Shown here: positions 35,627 to 44,039 of the stretch, in pieces
Layout: the number at the start of each line of letters is the position of its first letter
How positions within the stretch are numbered: the first letter of the stretch is position 1
NCBI GenBank assembly: GCA_964370985.1
Contig: CAYJLE010000014.1
Span: forward strand, 6,179-70,178
DNA from: JAHDVS01 sp964370985
GTDB lineage: Bacteria > Actinomycetota > Thermoleophilia > Gaiellales > Gaiellaceae
Direction: 5' to 3'
DNA length: 64,000 nt
The notes under the pieces: model-generated
Told to the model about the DNA's origin: nothing
The model's database searches: none
The model's input: only the letters and a program-made list of their open reading frames with translations
Translations under genes and position numbers: made by a program

Positions 35627-36745
35627 CTACGTCGCGAGCGTGAAGGCGAAGACGTCCTCACCGGCGGCGGAGAGCAGCGCATCCCCGTTCTCGGCGAAGA
35701 GGTGGAGCCGGCGCGGCTCGAGCCGGACGCGCACCGGCTGGTTCTCCGCGAGCGCGGGCGTCGGCGGGGCGATCGCCTTGACCACGCGGTCCTCGAAGTC
35801 GAGGTCGACGATCGTCTCGCCGCCGAGGGGCTCGGTCACGTACACCGTCGCCGCCATGCCCTCGCCGGTCGTGTCGACATGGACGTCCTCCGGACGCACG
35901 GCAACGAAGCACGAAGCTCCGTCGGGAAGCCGCTCGCGCAGGTGCGCGGCTGCCGCGGTCAGCTCGAAGCGCGCGTGCGAGAGTCTGAGCGTCCCGGCGT
36001 CCCACGACGCGGTCGCCGGCAGGAAGTTCATCGGCGGCGAGCCGACGACGGTGGCGACGAAGCGGTTCGCAGGCCGGTGGTAGATCTCGGCCGAAACGCC
36101 GATCTGCTGAACGACGCCCTCGCGGAGGACGAGGATCCGGTCCGCCATCGACATAGCCTCGACCTGGTCGTGCGTCACGTACACCATCGTGCGGCCGACG
36201 TCGCGCTGCAGGCGCTTCAGCTCCGTGCGCATCTCGAGCCTGAGCAGCGCGTCCAGCGCCGAGATCGGCTCGTCGAGCAGGTACGCCTCCGGCTCGCGCA
36301 CGATCGCGCGTCCGAGCGCGACGCGCTGGCGCTCGCCGCCGGAGAGCTTCCCGGGCTTCCGCTCGAGCAGGTGCTCGATCCTGAGCGTCCGGGCCGTCGC
36401 TCGCACACGCTCCTCGATCTCGCTCTTCGCGACCTTCTGCTGCTTGAGGGGGAACGCCAGGTTCTTGAAGACCGTGCGGTCCGGGTAGAGCGCCAGGTTC
36501 TGGAAGACGATCGCGATGTCGCGATCGCCGGGATACGTCTCCGTGACCCGCTTGTCGCCGAGATACACGTCGCCCTCGTCCGGCTTCTCGAGACCCACGA
36601 TCGTCCGCAGCGTCGTGGTCTTGCCCGCGCCGGGCGGCCCGAGGATGGCGAAGAACTCGCCGTCCGCCACCTCGAACGACACGCTGTTCAGGGCGGTGAT
36701 CGCGCCGAAGCGCTTGGTGATGTTCTCGAGCCGGATGCCAGCCAT
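35627..36745 (-). CDS. Sugar ABC importer B, canonical MalK-type ATPase
   Basis: A 372-residue ATPase with Walker A GPPGAGKT, signature LSGGERQRVALGR, Walker B YLLDEPISALDA and H-loop YVTHDQVEAMSM, plus C-terminal TOBE region (VTEPLGGETIVDLDFED). Its ATG overlaps the stop of the LSVND-type ATPase gene (TGATG). Closest relative in the window is the ATPase at 9830. It should pair with its upstream partner to power the permeases at 37857 and 38780. Confidence 0.92.
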   Translation of the reverse strand: MAGIRLENITKRFGAITALNSVSFEVADGEFFAILGPPGAGKTTTLRTIVGLEKPDEGDVYLGDKRVTETYPGDRDIAIVFQNLALYPDRTVFKNLAFPLKQQKVAKSEIEERVRATARTLRIEHLLERKPGKLSGGERQRVALGRAIVREPEAYLLDEPISALDALLRLEMRTELKRLQRDVGRTMVYVTHDQVEAMSMADRILVLREGVVQQIGVSAEIYHRPANRFVATVVGSPPMNFLPATASWDAGTLRLSHARFELTAAAAHLRERLPDGASCFVAVRPEDVHVDTTGEGMAATVYVTEPLGGETIVDLDFEDRVVKAIAPPTPALAENQPVRVRLEPRRLHLFAENGDALLSAAGEDVFAFTLAT

Positions 36746-37854
36746 CAGCGGATCGCGTGCTCGGTCTCGTCGTCGAACAGGTGCACGTCCGCGGCGTCGA
36801 AGGCGATGCCGACGTTGTCGCCAACCCGCAGCGGGGCATCCGGCCGGGCGACGGAGCGGATGTCGGCGCCGTCGAGGCGGAGGTGGATCACGTCCGTGGC
36901 GCCGAGCGGCTCGATGGCGGTGATCGATCCCCGGACGAGAGCCTCGTCCGCGTCGGGCCCGACGAGGCGGACCTTCTCGGGTCTGACCATGAGCGTGAGC
37001 GGCAGGCCGGCTCCGGCGCGCTCCGCGAGCGGCACCTTCCGATCGGAGACGTCGATCGGCTTCGAGTCGGTGCCCCTCACGCGCACGACGACGCGGTCTC
37101 CGCTCGCTTCGGGCACGACCGGCAGGAAGTTGTTGAGGACCGAGCCGATGAAGTTCGCGACGAACCTGTTCTCCGGGCGGTTGTAGAGATCATCGGGCGT
37201 ACCGTACTGCTGCAGATGGCCGCGATCCATCACGGCGATCCGGTCGGCCATCCCCATCGCCTCCACCTGGTCGTGCGTTACGTACACCATGGTCTGCCCG
37301 ATCTCGTGCTGAATTCGCTTCAGCTCCGCACGCATGTACGCGCGAAAGGAGGCGTCGAGGTTCGAGAACGGCTCGTCGAGGAGGAAGATTGCCGGCCTCA
37401 CGATCATGCTGCGGCCGAGCGCGGCCTTCTGGAGGTCGTTGACGGATAGCCGCGTCACGCGTCGCTCGAGGTGCTCGGACAGCCCGACAGTCCGGGCAAC
37501 AGCCCTTACCTCGCGGTCGATCTCGTCCTTCGGCGGCCGCGGCTTGCGCATCCGGAGACCGAAGGCGAGGTTCTCGTACACGGTCATGTGCGTGAAGATC
37601 GCGTAGTTCTGGAAGACGAAGCCGACGCTCCGCTTCTCCGGCCCGAGCCTCGAGACCGGGAAGTCGTCGAAGTAGATCTCGCCCGCCGTTGGACGCTCGA
37701 GGCCGGCGATCATGTTCATCGTCGTCGTCTTGCCGCACCCGGACGGCCCGAGCAGTGCGATGAAGGAGCCGTGCTCGGCCACCAGGTGCAGCCCATCGAC
37801 CGCCCGTACCTCGTCGAAGTGCTTCGTCAGATTCTCGAGACGTATCTCTGCCAT
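36745..37854 (-). CDS. Sugar ABC importer B, ATPase with degenerate signature motif
   Basis: A 369-residue MalK-type ATPase. Walker A GPSGCGKT (36-43), Q-loop Gln82, FLLDEPFSNLDA and YVTHDQ are intact, but the signature is LSVND at residues 136-140, as in the ATPase at 8708. The LSVND motif and the block VFQNYAIFTHM are shared by these two proteins and absent from their canonical partners, so the asymmetry predates the duplication of the importer. ATG start at 37854, 2 nt after the MalG stop. Confidence 0.92.
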   Translation of the reverse strand: MAEIRLENLTKHFDEVRAVDGLHLVAEHGSFIALLGPSGCGKTTTMNMIAGLERPTAGEIYFDDFPVSRLGPEKRSVGFVFQNYAIFTHMTVYENLAFGLRMRKPRPPKDEIDREVRAVARTVGLSEHLERRVTRLSVNDLQKAALGRSMIVRPAIFLLDEPFSNLDASFRAYMRAELKRIQHEIGQTMVYVTHDQVEAMGMADRIAVMDRGHLQQYGTPDDLYNRPENRFVANFIGSVLNNFLPVVPEASGDRVVVRVRGTDSKPIDVSDRKVPLAERAGAGLPLTLMVRPEKVRLVGPDADEALVRGSITAIEPLGATDVIHLRLDGADIRSVARPDAPLRVGDNVGIAFDAADVHLFDDETEHAIR

Positions 37855-37856
37855 CG

Positions 37857-38780
37857 CTATCGCTTGATCGCTCCGAAGGTGAGGCCGCGCACGAGGTAGC
37901 GCTGGATCGCGAGCCCGAAGATAGCGGGCGGCAGGATCAGCAGGCACGCGAGCGCAGCCTGGAGCCCGTATTCGTTCCCCGAGGCCCCACCCTGGAGCGA
38001 CTGGAGATAGACGGGCGCGGTGCTGTGGGCGTCGGTCGTCATCACCTTCGCGATCAGGAAGTCCGACCAGTTGAGAATGAAGACGAAGAGCCCGGTCGCG
38101 GCGAGGCCGCCCTTGACCTGGGGGAGCACGGCCTTGAAGAAGGCGCCCCATTGCGTGCAACCGTCGACGATCGCGGCCTCCGAGATCTCACGCGGCACCT
38201 CCTGGAAGAAGCTGCGCATCAGCCACACGACGAAGGGGAACGTGATCGCCCCGTAGAGGATGATCACCCCCCAGTAGGTGTCATACAGCTTGATCGCCAC
38301 GTAGAAGAAGAGCAGGGGGATGATGATCGCGACCGGCGGGAACATCCGGAGCTGGAGGATCTGGAACGGCAGCATCCGCCCCCCCGCTCGGAAGCGCGCG
38401 ATGCCGTAGGCGGTGACGATGCCAGCGAGCAGAGCCAGCAGCGTGCCGCCGACCGAGAGGATGATCGAGTTCTTGAATGGCGTCAGGGCCGAGCGCGAGC
38501 GCTGGGTCGCGAACACGCTGTCTTCGGCGCTCTTGAGGCCGAGGAGGTTCGTGTAGTTGTCGATGGTCGGGCTCTGGGGCGCCCAGTAGACCTTGCCCGG
38601 CGGGTTCCACTCCGGTCTCGGCTTGAAGGACATCGACACGACCCAGTAGAGCGGAAACGCGAAGAAGGAGGCGATCATGACCACGGCGACCACCTTCACC
38701 CACGGTCGCGCGACAACCCACCGCGACGTGCTGGCGTCCGCGGTGAAGCGAACGCGCTCTTCCTGGGGCATCGTCGTCAT
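37857..38780 (-). CDS. Sugar ABC importer B, MalG/UgpE-type permease
   Basis: A 307-residue membrane permease: VVAVVMIASFFAFPLYWVV first helix, AYGIARFRAGG, LQLRMFPPVAIIIP, coupling loop EISEAAIVDGCTQWGAFFKAVLPQ and the C-terminal RYLVRGLTFGAIKR that is nearly identical to that of importer A. The ATG at 38780 overlaps the MalF stop (TGATG). Confidence 0.92.
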   Translation of the reverse strand: MTTMPQEERVRFTADASTSRWVVARPWVKVVAVVMIASFFAFPLYWVVSMSFKPRPEWNPPGKVYWAPQSPTIDNYTNLLGLKSAEDSVFATQRSRSALTPFKNSIILSVGGTLLALLAGIVTAYGIARFRAGGRMLPFQILQLRMFPPVAIIIPLLFFYVAIKLYDTYWGVIILYGAITFPFVVWLMRSFFQEVPREISEAAIVDGCTQWGAFFKAVLPQVKGGLAATGLFVFILNWSDFLIAKVMTTDAHSTAPVYLQSLQGGASGNEYGLQAALACLLILPPAIFGLAIQRYLVRGLTFGAIKR

Positions 38781-39736
38781 CAGATTCGCGCCTCCGCCTC
38801 GATTGCGTCCTCGATCCGCGGGCCCGCCCCCTTTGTCGGTGCCTCCGCGCCGGCAAGCTCCTCGAGCGTCTCCTCCTGCGCCCGCTCGATCGGGCGGATG
38901 GCCCAGAAGCCGGCGATCGAGACGAAGATCAGGACGAGGATCGCCACGGAGCTCGCGTACCCCCAGCGTGTGGCCTCGGACGTCTCGTCGAAGAGGAAGA
39001 TCGAGATGTTGGTCGTCGCCTCGCCCGGCCCACCGCGCGTGAGCAGGTAGATCGGGTCGAACATCTTGAAGGCCTCGAGCCCGCGGATGATGAGCGCGAT
39101 CAGGATGATCAGCTTCATCATGGGCAGGGTCAGGTAGCGAAGCTGCTGCCAGAACCCGGCGCCGAGGATCCTGGCCTGGTTCACCTGGTCCTCCGGGAGC
39201 GCCGCGAGACCGGAGAGGAAGATGAGGAACATGAGCGGGGTCCACTGCCAGATATCGACGGTCATGACCGCCCAGATGGCGATGTTCGCATTCTGGAGCC
39301 ATTCGATCTGGACGACGCCCGGCAGGATCGCCGACAGGGCGCCGTTCACGGGCCCGTCGACCTGGTAGAGCATGAAGAAGATGAAGCCGGAGACCGCGGG
39401 CACGACCATCATCGGCAGCAGGAAGAACACGGTCACGAGCCCCCGGCCACGGAAGCTCTTGACGAGGAGCATCGCGAGCGCGAAGCCGAGGACGGCCTCG
39501 ACCGTGACGCAGACGACGGTGATCAGCACGGTCCGCCACATCGCCTCCCAGAAGGTGACGCTGGTGAGGGCCTCCCAGTAGCCGTCGAACCAGTGCCAGT
39601 GGCGGTAGGCGTGCCAGAAGTCGTCGCCGCTCGTCGGCGACCAGCCGGTGAAGCCGATGTAGATGGCGACGCCGGCCGGGAAGAGAACGATGAACGCCAG
39701 CAGGAGCTGGCCGGGAGCGACCAGGAGCTTCGCCAC
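38780..39736 (-). CDS. Sugar ABC importer B, MalF/UgpA-type permease (5' end uncertain)
   Basis: From the GTG at 39736 the protein is 318 residues with six or so membrane segments: LLLAFIVLFPAGVAIYIGF, TVEAVLGFALAMLLV, FFLLPMMVVPAVSGFIFFML and others, and the coupling loop EDQVNQARILGAGFWQQLRYLTLP. The homologue at 6853 has about 35 more residues at its N-terminus. Here that part is lost in a scaffold join: a 10-N gap lies at 39803-39812 and the stretch GGRDEKRVAKLLVAPGQ occurs twice as near copies on either side. The true start may lie upstream of the gap. Confidence 0.85.
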   Translation of the reverse strand: MAKLLVAPGQLLLAFIVLFPAGVAIYIGFTGWSPTSGDDFWHAYRHWHWFDGYWEALTSVTFWEAMWRTVLITVVCVTVEAVLGFALAMLLVKSFRGRGLVTVFFLLPMMVVPAVSGFIFFMLYQVDGPVNGALSAILPGVVQIEWLQNANIAIWAVMTVDIWQWTPLMFLIFLSGLAALPEDQVNQARILGAGFWQQLRYLTLPMMKLIILIALIIRGLEAFKMFDPIYLLTRGGPGEATTNISIFLFDETSEATRWGYASSVAILVLIFVSIAGFWAIRPIERAQEETLEELAGAEAPTKGAGPRIEDAIEAEARI

Positions 39737-39757
39737 CCGTTTCTCGTCGCGGCCGCC
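39706..39757. repeat. 52-bp imperfect direct repeat, copy 1
   Basis: Copy 1 of a repeat flanking the 10-N gap; copy 2 is at 39819-39870. About 46 of 52 bases agree. Both encode the start of the MalF-type permease (GGRxEKRVAxLxVAPGQ), so this looks like an unmerged overlap of two contig ends or strain variants, not a biological repeat. Confidence 0.7.
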
Positions 39758-39802
39758 GCAGTGGGCGCGCCCCCCGCCGGGGTGGGGCGGGGCGCGGAGG
39801 GG

Positions 39803-39812
39803 NNNNNNNNNN
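39803..39812. other. Assembly gap (10 N)
   Basis: Ten N at a scaffold join between the binding-protein hairpin and the MalF-type permease gene. The G- and C-run-rich 45 bp before it on the plus strand may be low-quality contig end. Confidence 0.97.
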
Positions 39813-39818
39813 CCAGAC

Positions 39819-39870
39819 GCTGGCCAGGAGCGACCCGGAGCTGCGCTACCCGCTTCTCGGCGCGGCCGCC
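39819..39870. repeat. 52-bp imperfect direct repeat, copy 2
   Basis: Second copy of the repeat described at 39706, directly next to the hairpin at 39871. Confidence 0.7.
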
Positions 39871-39906
39871 GAAGCCCGGCAGCCGCGACTGCGGCTGCCG
39901 GGCTTC
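39871..39906 (-). terminator. Intercistronic hairpin after the binding-protein gene of importer B
   Basis: A perfect inverted repeat with 16-bp arms (GAAGCCCGGCAGCCGC and its complement) and a GACT loop, 46 nt after the lipoprotein stop on the minus strand, without a T-tract. It occupies the same place as the hairpin at 6779 in importer A, so it likely limits read-through or protects the binding-protein mRNA. Confidence 0.75.
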
Positions 39907-39951
39907 GATCTGGGAGTTACCTGCTTCCACCTGCCAGTTCGCTCGCGGCGA

Positions 39952-41757
39952 CTAGATCTCCGTCGAGACCTCGGTCACGGGAAGCTGCTCGCCAGGCGTG
40001 TCGACCACCGTCGGGAACGACTCCTTCAGGGTCTTGAAGGCCTCGACCTGGATGTCCACACCCTGGTCCTCGGTGATCTTGTTCCAGCGCTTCTCGAGCG
40101 CGGCGGCCGCCTGCTCGGGGCTCTGCTGGTTCGTGAGCACCTTCTGGAGCTCCTCGCTGAGCGAGTCGCGGTAGGCGCCGCCGCCCTTGAGCGTGATCGG
40201 CGGGGCCGAGCGCGGGACGATGTTCGCGAACTGCCCGAGCGGCTGGGGCTTGTAGCTCTGCGCCGTGTACGGGTCGCTGAGCGTGTAGACGTGAACCGGA
40301 TCCTGGTAGCCGCCCGGGTTGAACGTCAGCCAGGTGTAGACGCGCGCGCCGCCGAGCCACTGGAGGAAGAGATAGGCCGCCTCGTGGCGGGACGGGTCGG
40401 CGAACGCGTTCACGCCGTAGCTGATGTTGAAGAACAGCACCGGCCGGCGGATCAGCGCGCCGTCCACGACCCGGCCGGGCGTCACGTCGCTCTTGATGTA
40501 CTGACCGACGTCGGCGGTGTCGAGGTCGGGGTTGCCCGGAATCAGCTTGGTCTGGTTCGGGAACGCACCGCCCATGAAGCCGTTGCCGCCGCCCATCAGC
40601 TGGTACTGCGCAATCCAGTCCTTCTCGACCGCTCCCGGCGAGTGGTACTTGAGCGAGTTCAGGAGCTCGGCGAAGGCCCGCACGCCGGCGTCGTTGTTGA
40701 CGTTTGCCGAGCCGTCGTCGTTGAAGTAGAGGAGGTTCGGGTTGGCGGCCGAGACGAACCGTTCGTTCCACTTGACGGCGCCCCAGAACGGCGCGAGCGT
40801 GTTGACGTCACCGTAGAGCGGCACGTCCGCGTCGGTGCGGGTGAAGAACTCCGCGACCTGGTCGTGGTCTTCCCAGGTGAGCGGGAACTCGAGCGGGCGG
40901 CCGTACTTGTCCGCGAACGCGGCCTGCTCCTCCGGGCTCTCGAGCAGATCGGAGCGGTAGAAGTACGGCTGCGTGTCGTTGTCGGCCGCGACCGCGTACG
41001 TCGAGCCCCGGTACTTCGTGAACAGGTTCACGGTCGGCTGACCACCGGCATAGCCCCACTCGGGGTCACCCCATTGCGGCTGGTACTTCGCGACGAACTC
41101 GTCGAGCGGGAGCAGTAGGCCGGCCTCGGCGAAGTCACCCATCTCCTCGATCGCGCACGTGACGAGATCGAAGGAGCCGTTCTTGGTCGCGGCGTTCTGG
41201 AGGTTGTCCGGGTACTCGGAGGCGGGCTCCGTCTCGACGAACTCGAGCTTGATCCCCGTCTCCTCCTCGAACAGCGCGACGTGAGAGATCGCGCCCTCGG
41301 GGAAGGCCTGCTCGAACTGCGGGCGGGCGAAGTTCTGCACCTGCACGATCAGCTTGTCGGGCACCTTGCCGTCCTGGCGCAGCGCGCGCAGCGCGGAGAT
41401 CGCGCGACCCTCCTGGGAGTCCAGCGGGTACTGGTAGCGCTCCGCACCGGGCCAGCCGACCGGGCCGCCGTACATGCCCTCGGCGAGGCCGTCCTTGAGC
41501 GGCGCCTCCTCGCTCGGCGGCGCCTCGCCGGTCGTCGCGGGTGCCTCCTCGGTCGTCGCGGGTGCCTCCTCTGTCGTCGCGGGCGGGGCCTCCTCCGTGG
41601 TGGCCGTCTCCTCGTCGCCGCCACCGCACGCCGCGAGCAGCAGCGCGAGGCTGCCGGCGCCGGCGCCGGCGACGAGCTGCTTGCGGGTGATCGGCTTCTC
41701 CAGCAACTCCTCGCCGGGAAGCACGTCCTTCGTGAGCCTTGCGTACCGCTTCCTCAT
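39952..41757 (-). CDS. Extracellular sugar-binding lipoprotein of ABC importer B
   Basis: A 601-residue lipoprotein. Start ATG at 41757 follows a GGAGGAGAAGGAG region. The signal has TRKQL, a hydrophobic run and lipobox LLAAC with Cys44, giving lipid anchoring. A linker of repeated TTEEAP units follows (about residues 52-85), shorter and less regular than that of importer A. The mature domain is a large family-1-type solute-binding protein with DGKVPDKLIVQVQNFARPQFEQ near residue 130 and FNPGGYQDP near residue 508, matching NANPAGYQDV in the A protein. First gene of the importer B operon. Substrate unknown. Confidence 0.92.
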   Translation of the reverse strand: MRKRYARLTKDVLPGEELLEKPITRKQLVAGAGAGSLALLLAACGGGDEETATTEEAPPATTEEAPATTEEAPATTGEAPPSEEAPLKDGLAEGMYGGPVGWPGAERYQYPLDSQEGRAISALRALRQDGKVPDKLIVQVQNFARPQFEQAFPEGAISHVALFEEETGIKLEFVETEPASEYPDNLQNAATKNGSFDLVTCAIEEMGDFAEAGLLLPLDEFVAKYQPQWGDPEWGYAGGQPTVNLFTKYRGSTYAVAADNDTQPYFYRSDLLESPEEQAAFADKYGRPLEFPLTWEDHDQVAEFFTRTDADVPLYGDVNTLAPFWGAVKWNERFVSAANPNLLYFNDDGSANVNNDAGVRAFAELLNSLKYHSPGAVEKDWIAQYQLMGGGNGFMGGAFPNQTKLIPGNPDLDTADVGQYIKSDVTPGRVVDGALIRRPVLFFNISYGVNAFADPSRHEAAYLFLQWLGGARVYTWLTFNPGGYQDPVHVYTLSDPYTAQSYKPQPLGQFANIVPRSAPPITLKGGGAYRDSLSEELQKVLTNQQSPEQAAAALEKRWNKITEDQGVDIQVEAFKTLKESFPTVVDTPGEQLPVTEVSTEI

Positions 41758-42038
41758 GCTCCTTCTCCTCCTCCGTGAAGGGCTAGGCCGGTTCGTCCGC
41801 CTTAGCCCGATCAAAGCCCCTTCTGAGAACGTTTCCTTCCCCTCCCGGACACGGCCACAATCGGCCCTGCTCCGAGCACCGCCGGGTTCCGGGGACGTAT
41901 AACAGGGTCGCTGCGCTTTGTCCAGAAAGACCCGGCTTCTCGACACTCGGCGTGCCCCACAAAACCTTTCGACGGAGGCGGGCTCGAATTGTTAGCCTCC
42001 GGCCACGCGAGGGGGTGCTCGGAACGGCGACACAAGGC

Positions 42039-42806
42039 ATGAGCGCGCGGCCGATCAGGCGGGAGAACGTCCCCGCGAGCATCGCCAGCGACCTGCGCCG
42101 CCGGATCCTCGAGGGCGACCTGCCGCCCGGCTCGCAGATGCCCGGCCACCGAGGGCTCGCGGCCGCGTACTCGGTCAGCGTCGGCTCCGTGCGCGAGGCG
42201 CTCAGCATGCTGATCAGCGCGGGCCTCGTCGAGACGCGGGCCGGACGGGGCACGTTCGTCGCCGTGGGCGGCGCGCGCCCCTTCCCGGAGCACAGTGCAG
42301 CCCCCGGCGTCGCGGGCACGGGCGCCACGCTCGAGCGCGCCGAGGTCGAGCAGTTGGTCGAAGCGCGGGAGGTGATCGAGGTCGCGCTCGCGGCGATGGC
42401 GGCCCGCCGACGCGACCCCGACGCGATCGCCCGCCTGCGCGCCTGCGCCGCGCGGATGCAGGACGCCTCCGCGAGCCCCGCCGCGTACTCGGAGGCGGAC
42501 GTCGAGTTCCACCTCGCGCTCGCCGACGCGGCCGGGAACCGCTACCTGCTGCGGTCGATGCTCGCGATCCGCTCGCTCCTGAAGCAGGACATGGAGCTCG
42601 GTGCCGAGGCGGCGATCAGGCGCTTCGGCGACCTGGGCGTGAGCGTCGAGTCCCACGCGGCGCTCGTGGACGCGATCGAGGCGGGTGACCCCGAGCTCGC
42701 CGCCAAGGTTGCGACAACGATCGTCCGGCGCAACCGCGACTTCGTCCTCGCCCTCTACGGGCTCGGGCCGACCGCGGCCGCAGCGCGCGCGCACGGTGCC
42801 CGTTGA
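42039..42806 (+). CDS. GntR-family regulator, FCD subfamily
   Basis: A 255-residue regulator: winged helix with LEGDLPPGSQMPGHRGLAAAYSVSVGSVREALSMLISAGLVETRAGRGTFV around residues 24-74, then an FCD domain including YSEADVEFHLALADAAGNRYL. It diverges from the importer B operon (281 bp between starts) and precedes the Fe-ADH operon by 66 bp, so it could control either or both. ATG at 42039 is chosen at the start of the conserved region; no strong Shine-Dalgarno is seen. Confidence 0.88.
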   Translation: MSARPIRRENVPASIASDLRRRILEGDLPPGSQMPGHRGLAAAYSVSVGSVREALSMLISAGLVETRAGRGTFVAVGGARPFPEHSAAPGVAGTGATLERAEVEQLVEAREVIEVALAAMAARRRDPDAIARLRACAARMQDASASPAAYSEADVEFHLALADAAGNRYLLRSMLAIRSLLKQDMELGAEAAIRRFGDLGVSVESHAALVDAIEAGDPELAAKVATTIVRRNRDFVLALYGLGPTAAAARAHGAR

Positions 42807-42872
42807 CACGCCGCGGCCGGCGCGGCTAGATTGCCCGGCGTGCCGCCGTTCCGAACAGTGACACGCTGACCG

Positions 42873-44039
42873 GTGGCCTGGGACTCGGTCCACCTCTTCG
42901 AGTGCCCGACACGGGTCCTCTACGGAGCCGGCGCGTCGGCCCAGGCGGGGCAGCAGCTCGCCGCGCTCGGGGTCGGGAAGGCGCTCCTCGTCTCCGATCC
43001 CGGCGTCGCCGAAGCCGGTCTCGTGGAGCGGCTCGCGAGCGTGATCGGGGCGGCCGGGATCGGAGTCGCCGTCTACGCGAAGACCGAGCAGAACCCGACT
43101 ACGACCAACCTCGAGGAGATCGCCGGCCTCTATCGCTCGGAAGGGTGCGACGGCCTCGTCGGCCTCGGGGGCGGAAGCGCGATGGACGCGGCGAAGGCCG
43201 CAGCGGCGCTGATCGAGAACGGCGGCTCGATCTGGGACTACCGGGGCAAGGATCTCGTCCCCCGGCCCGGGCCGCCGGTCGTCTGCCTGCCGACCACCTG
43301 CGGCACGGGTGCAGAGGTCACGTTCGTCGTCGTCGTCACCGACCCGTCCGAGCACTTCAAGATCGTCTGCGCCGCGCGCAACCTCGCCGCCCGGGTGGCG
43401 CTGGTCGACCCGGAGCTGGTCCTCACGGCGCCGCCGCAGGTGATCGCCTCGACCGGCGCGGACGCGCTCGCCCACGCGGTCGAGTCGTACCTCAACCTCG
43501 GCTCCGATCCGCTCCTCGACGCGCTCGACCTCCGGGCGATCGCGCTGATCGGAGCCAACCTCGTGCCGGCCGTGTACGACCGCGATCGCGAGGCGGTCGG
43601 CCACGTCTCGCTCGCGAGCCTGATGGCGGGGATCGCCTTCAACATGAACGCGAACGCGATCGTGCACGCGGCCTCGACCCCTGTGACCGCCCGCCACGGC
43701 GTGCCGCACGGGGTCGCGAACGCGATCTTCATGCCCGCCGGCCTCGACTTCCTGCGCCCCGCCTGCGAGCCGAAGCTGCGCGAGGTCGCGCTCGCGCTCG
43801 GCGCCGACGTCGGCGGGCTCGACGTCGCCGGCGCGGCCCGCCTCGGGGTCGAGGCCGTCCGCTCGCTGCTGCGCAGGGTCGAGCTGCCCTCGTCGCTGCG
43901 CGAGTGGGGGCTCGACCCCGCCGATCTCGACATCCCGACCCTCGTGGAGGACGCCATGCAGAGCCGCAACATCGCCACCAACCCGAGACCCGTGACCCGC
44001 GAGGATCTCGCGGAGCTGTACAGGGTCGTGGCCGGATGA
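42873..44039 (+). CDS. Iron-containing alcohol dehydrogenase family protein
   Basis: A 388-residue group III alcohol dehydrogenase. The NAD-binding block is GLGGGSAMDAAKAAA near residues 97-111, followed by PTTCGTGAEVT. Metal ligands are expected in TGADALAHAVES (Asp and His near residue 195), IVHAAS near residue 263 and GVPHG near residue 276. It starts with GTG. First gene of a tight plus-strand operon, overlapping the enolase-superfamily gene (ATGA). It may reduce or oxidise a sugar-derived aldehyde, alcohol or maleylacetate-like compound. Confidence 0.9.
   Translation: MAWDSVHLFECPTRVLYGAGASAQAGQQLAALGVGKALLVSDPGVAEAGLVERLASVIGAAGIGVAVYAKTEQNPTTTNLEEIAGLYRSEGCDGLVGLGGGSAMDAAKAAAALIENGGSIWDYRGKDLVPRPGPPVVCLPTTCGTGAEVTFVVVVTDPSEHFKIVCAARNLAARVALVDPELVLTAPPQVIASTGADALAHAVESYLNLGSDPLLDALDLRAIALIGANLVPAVYDRDREAVGHVSLASLMAGIAFNMNANAIVHAASTPVTARHGVPHGVANAIFMPAGLDFLRPACEPKLREVALALGADVGGLDVAGAARLGVEAVRSLLRRVELPSSLREWGLDPADLDIPTLVEDAMQSRNIATNPRPVTREDLAELYRVVAG

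Noticed and set aside
39812..39930. A GTG at 39930 as start of the importer B MalF permease
   Set aside because: The frame would run through the 16-bp hairpin at 39871-39906, which looks like the intercistronic stem-loop also found in importer A; the peptide has no family similarity before the repeat.
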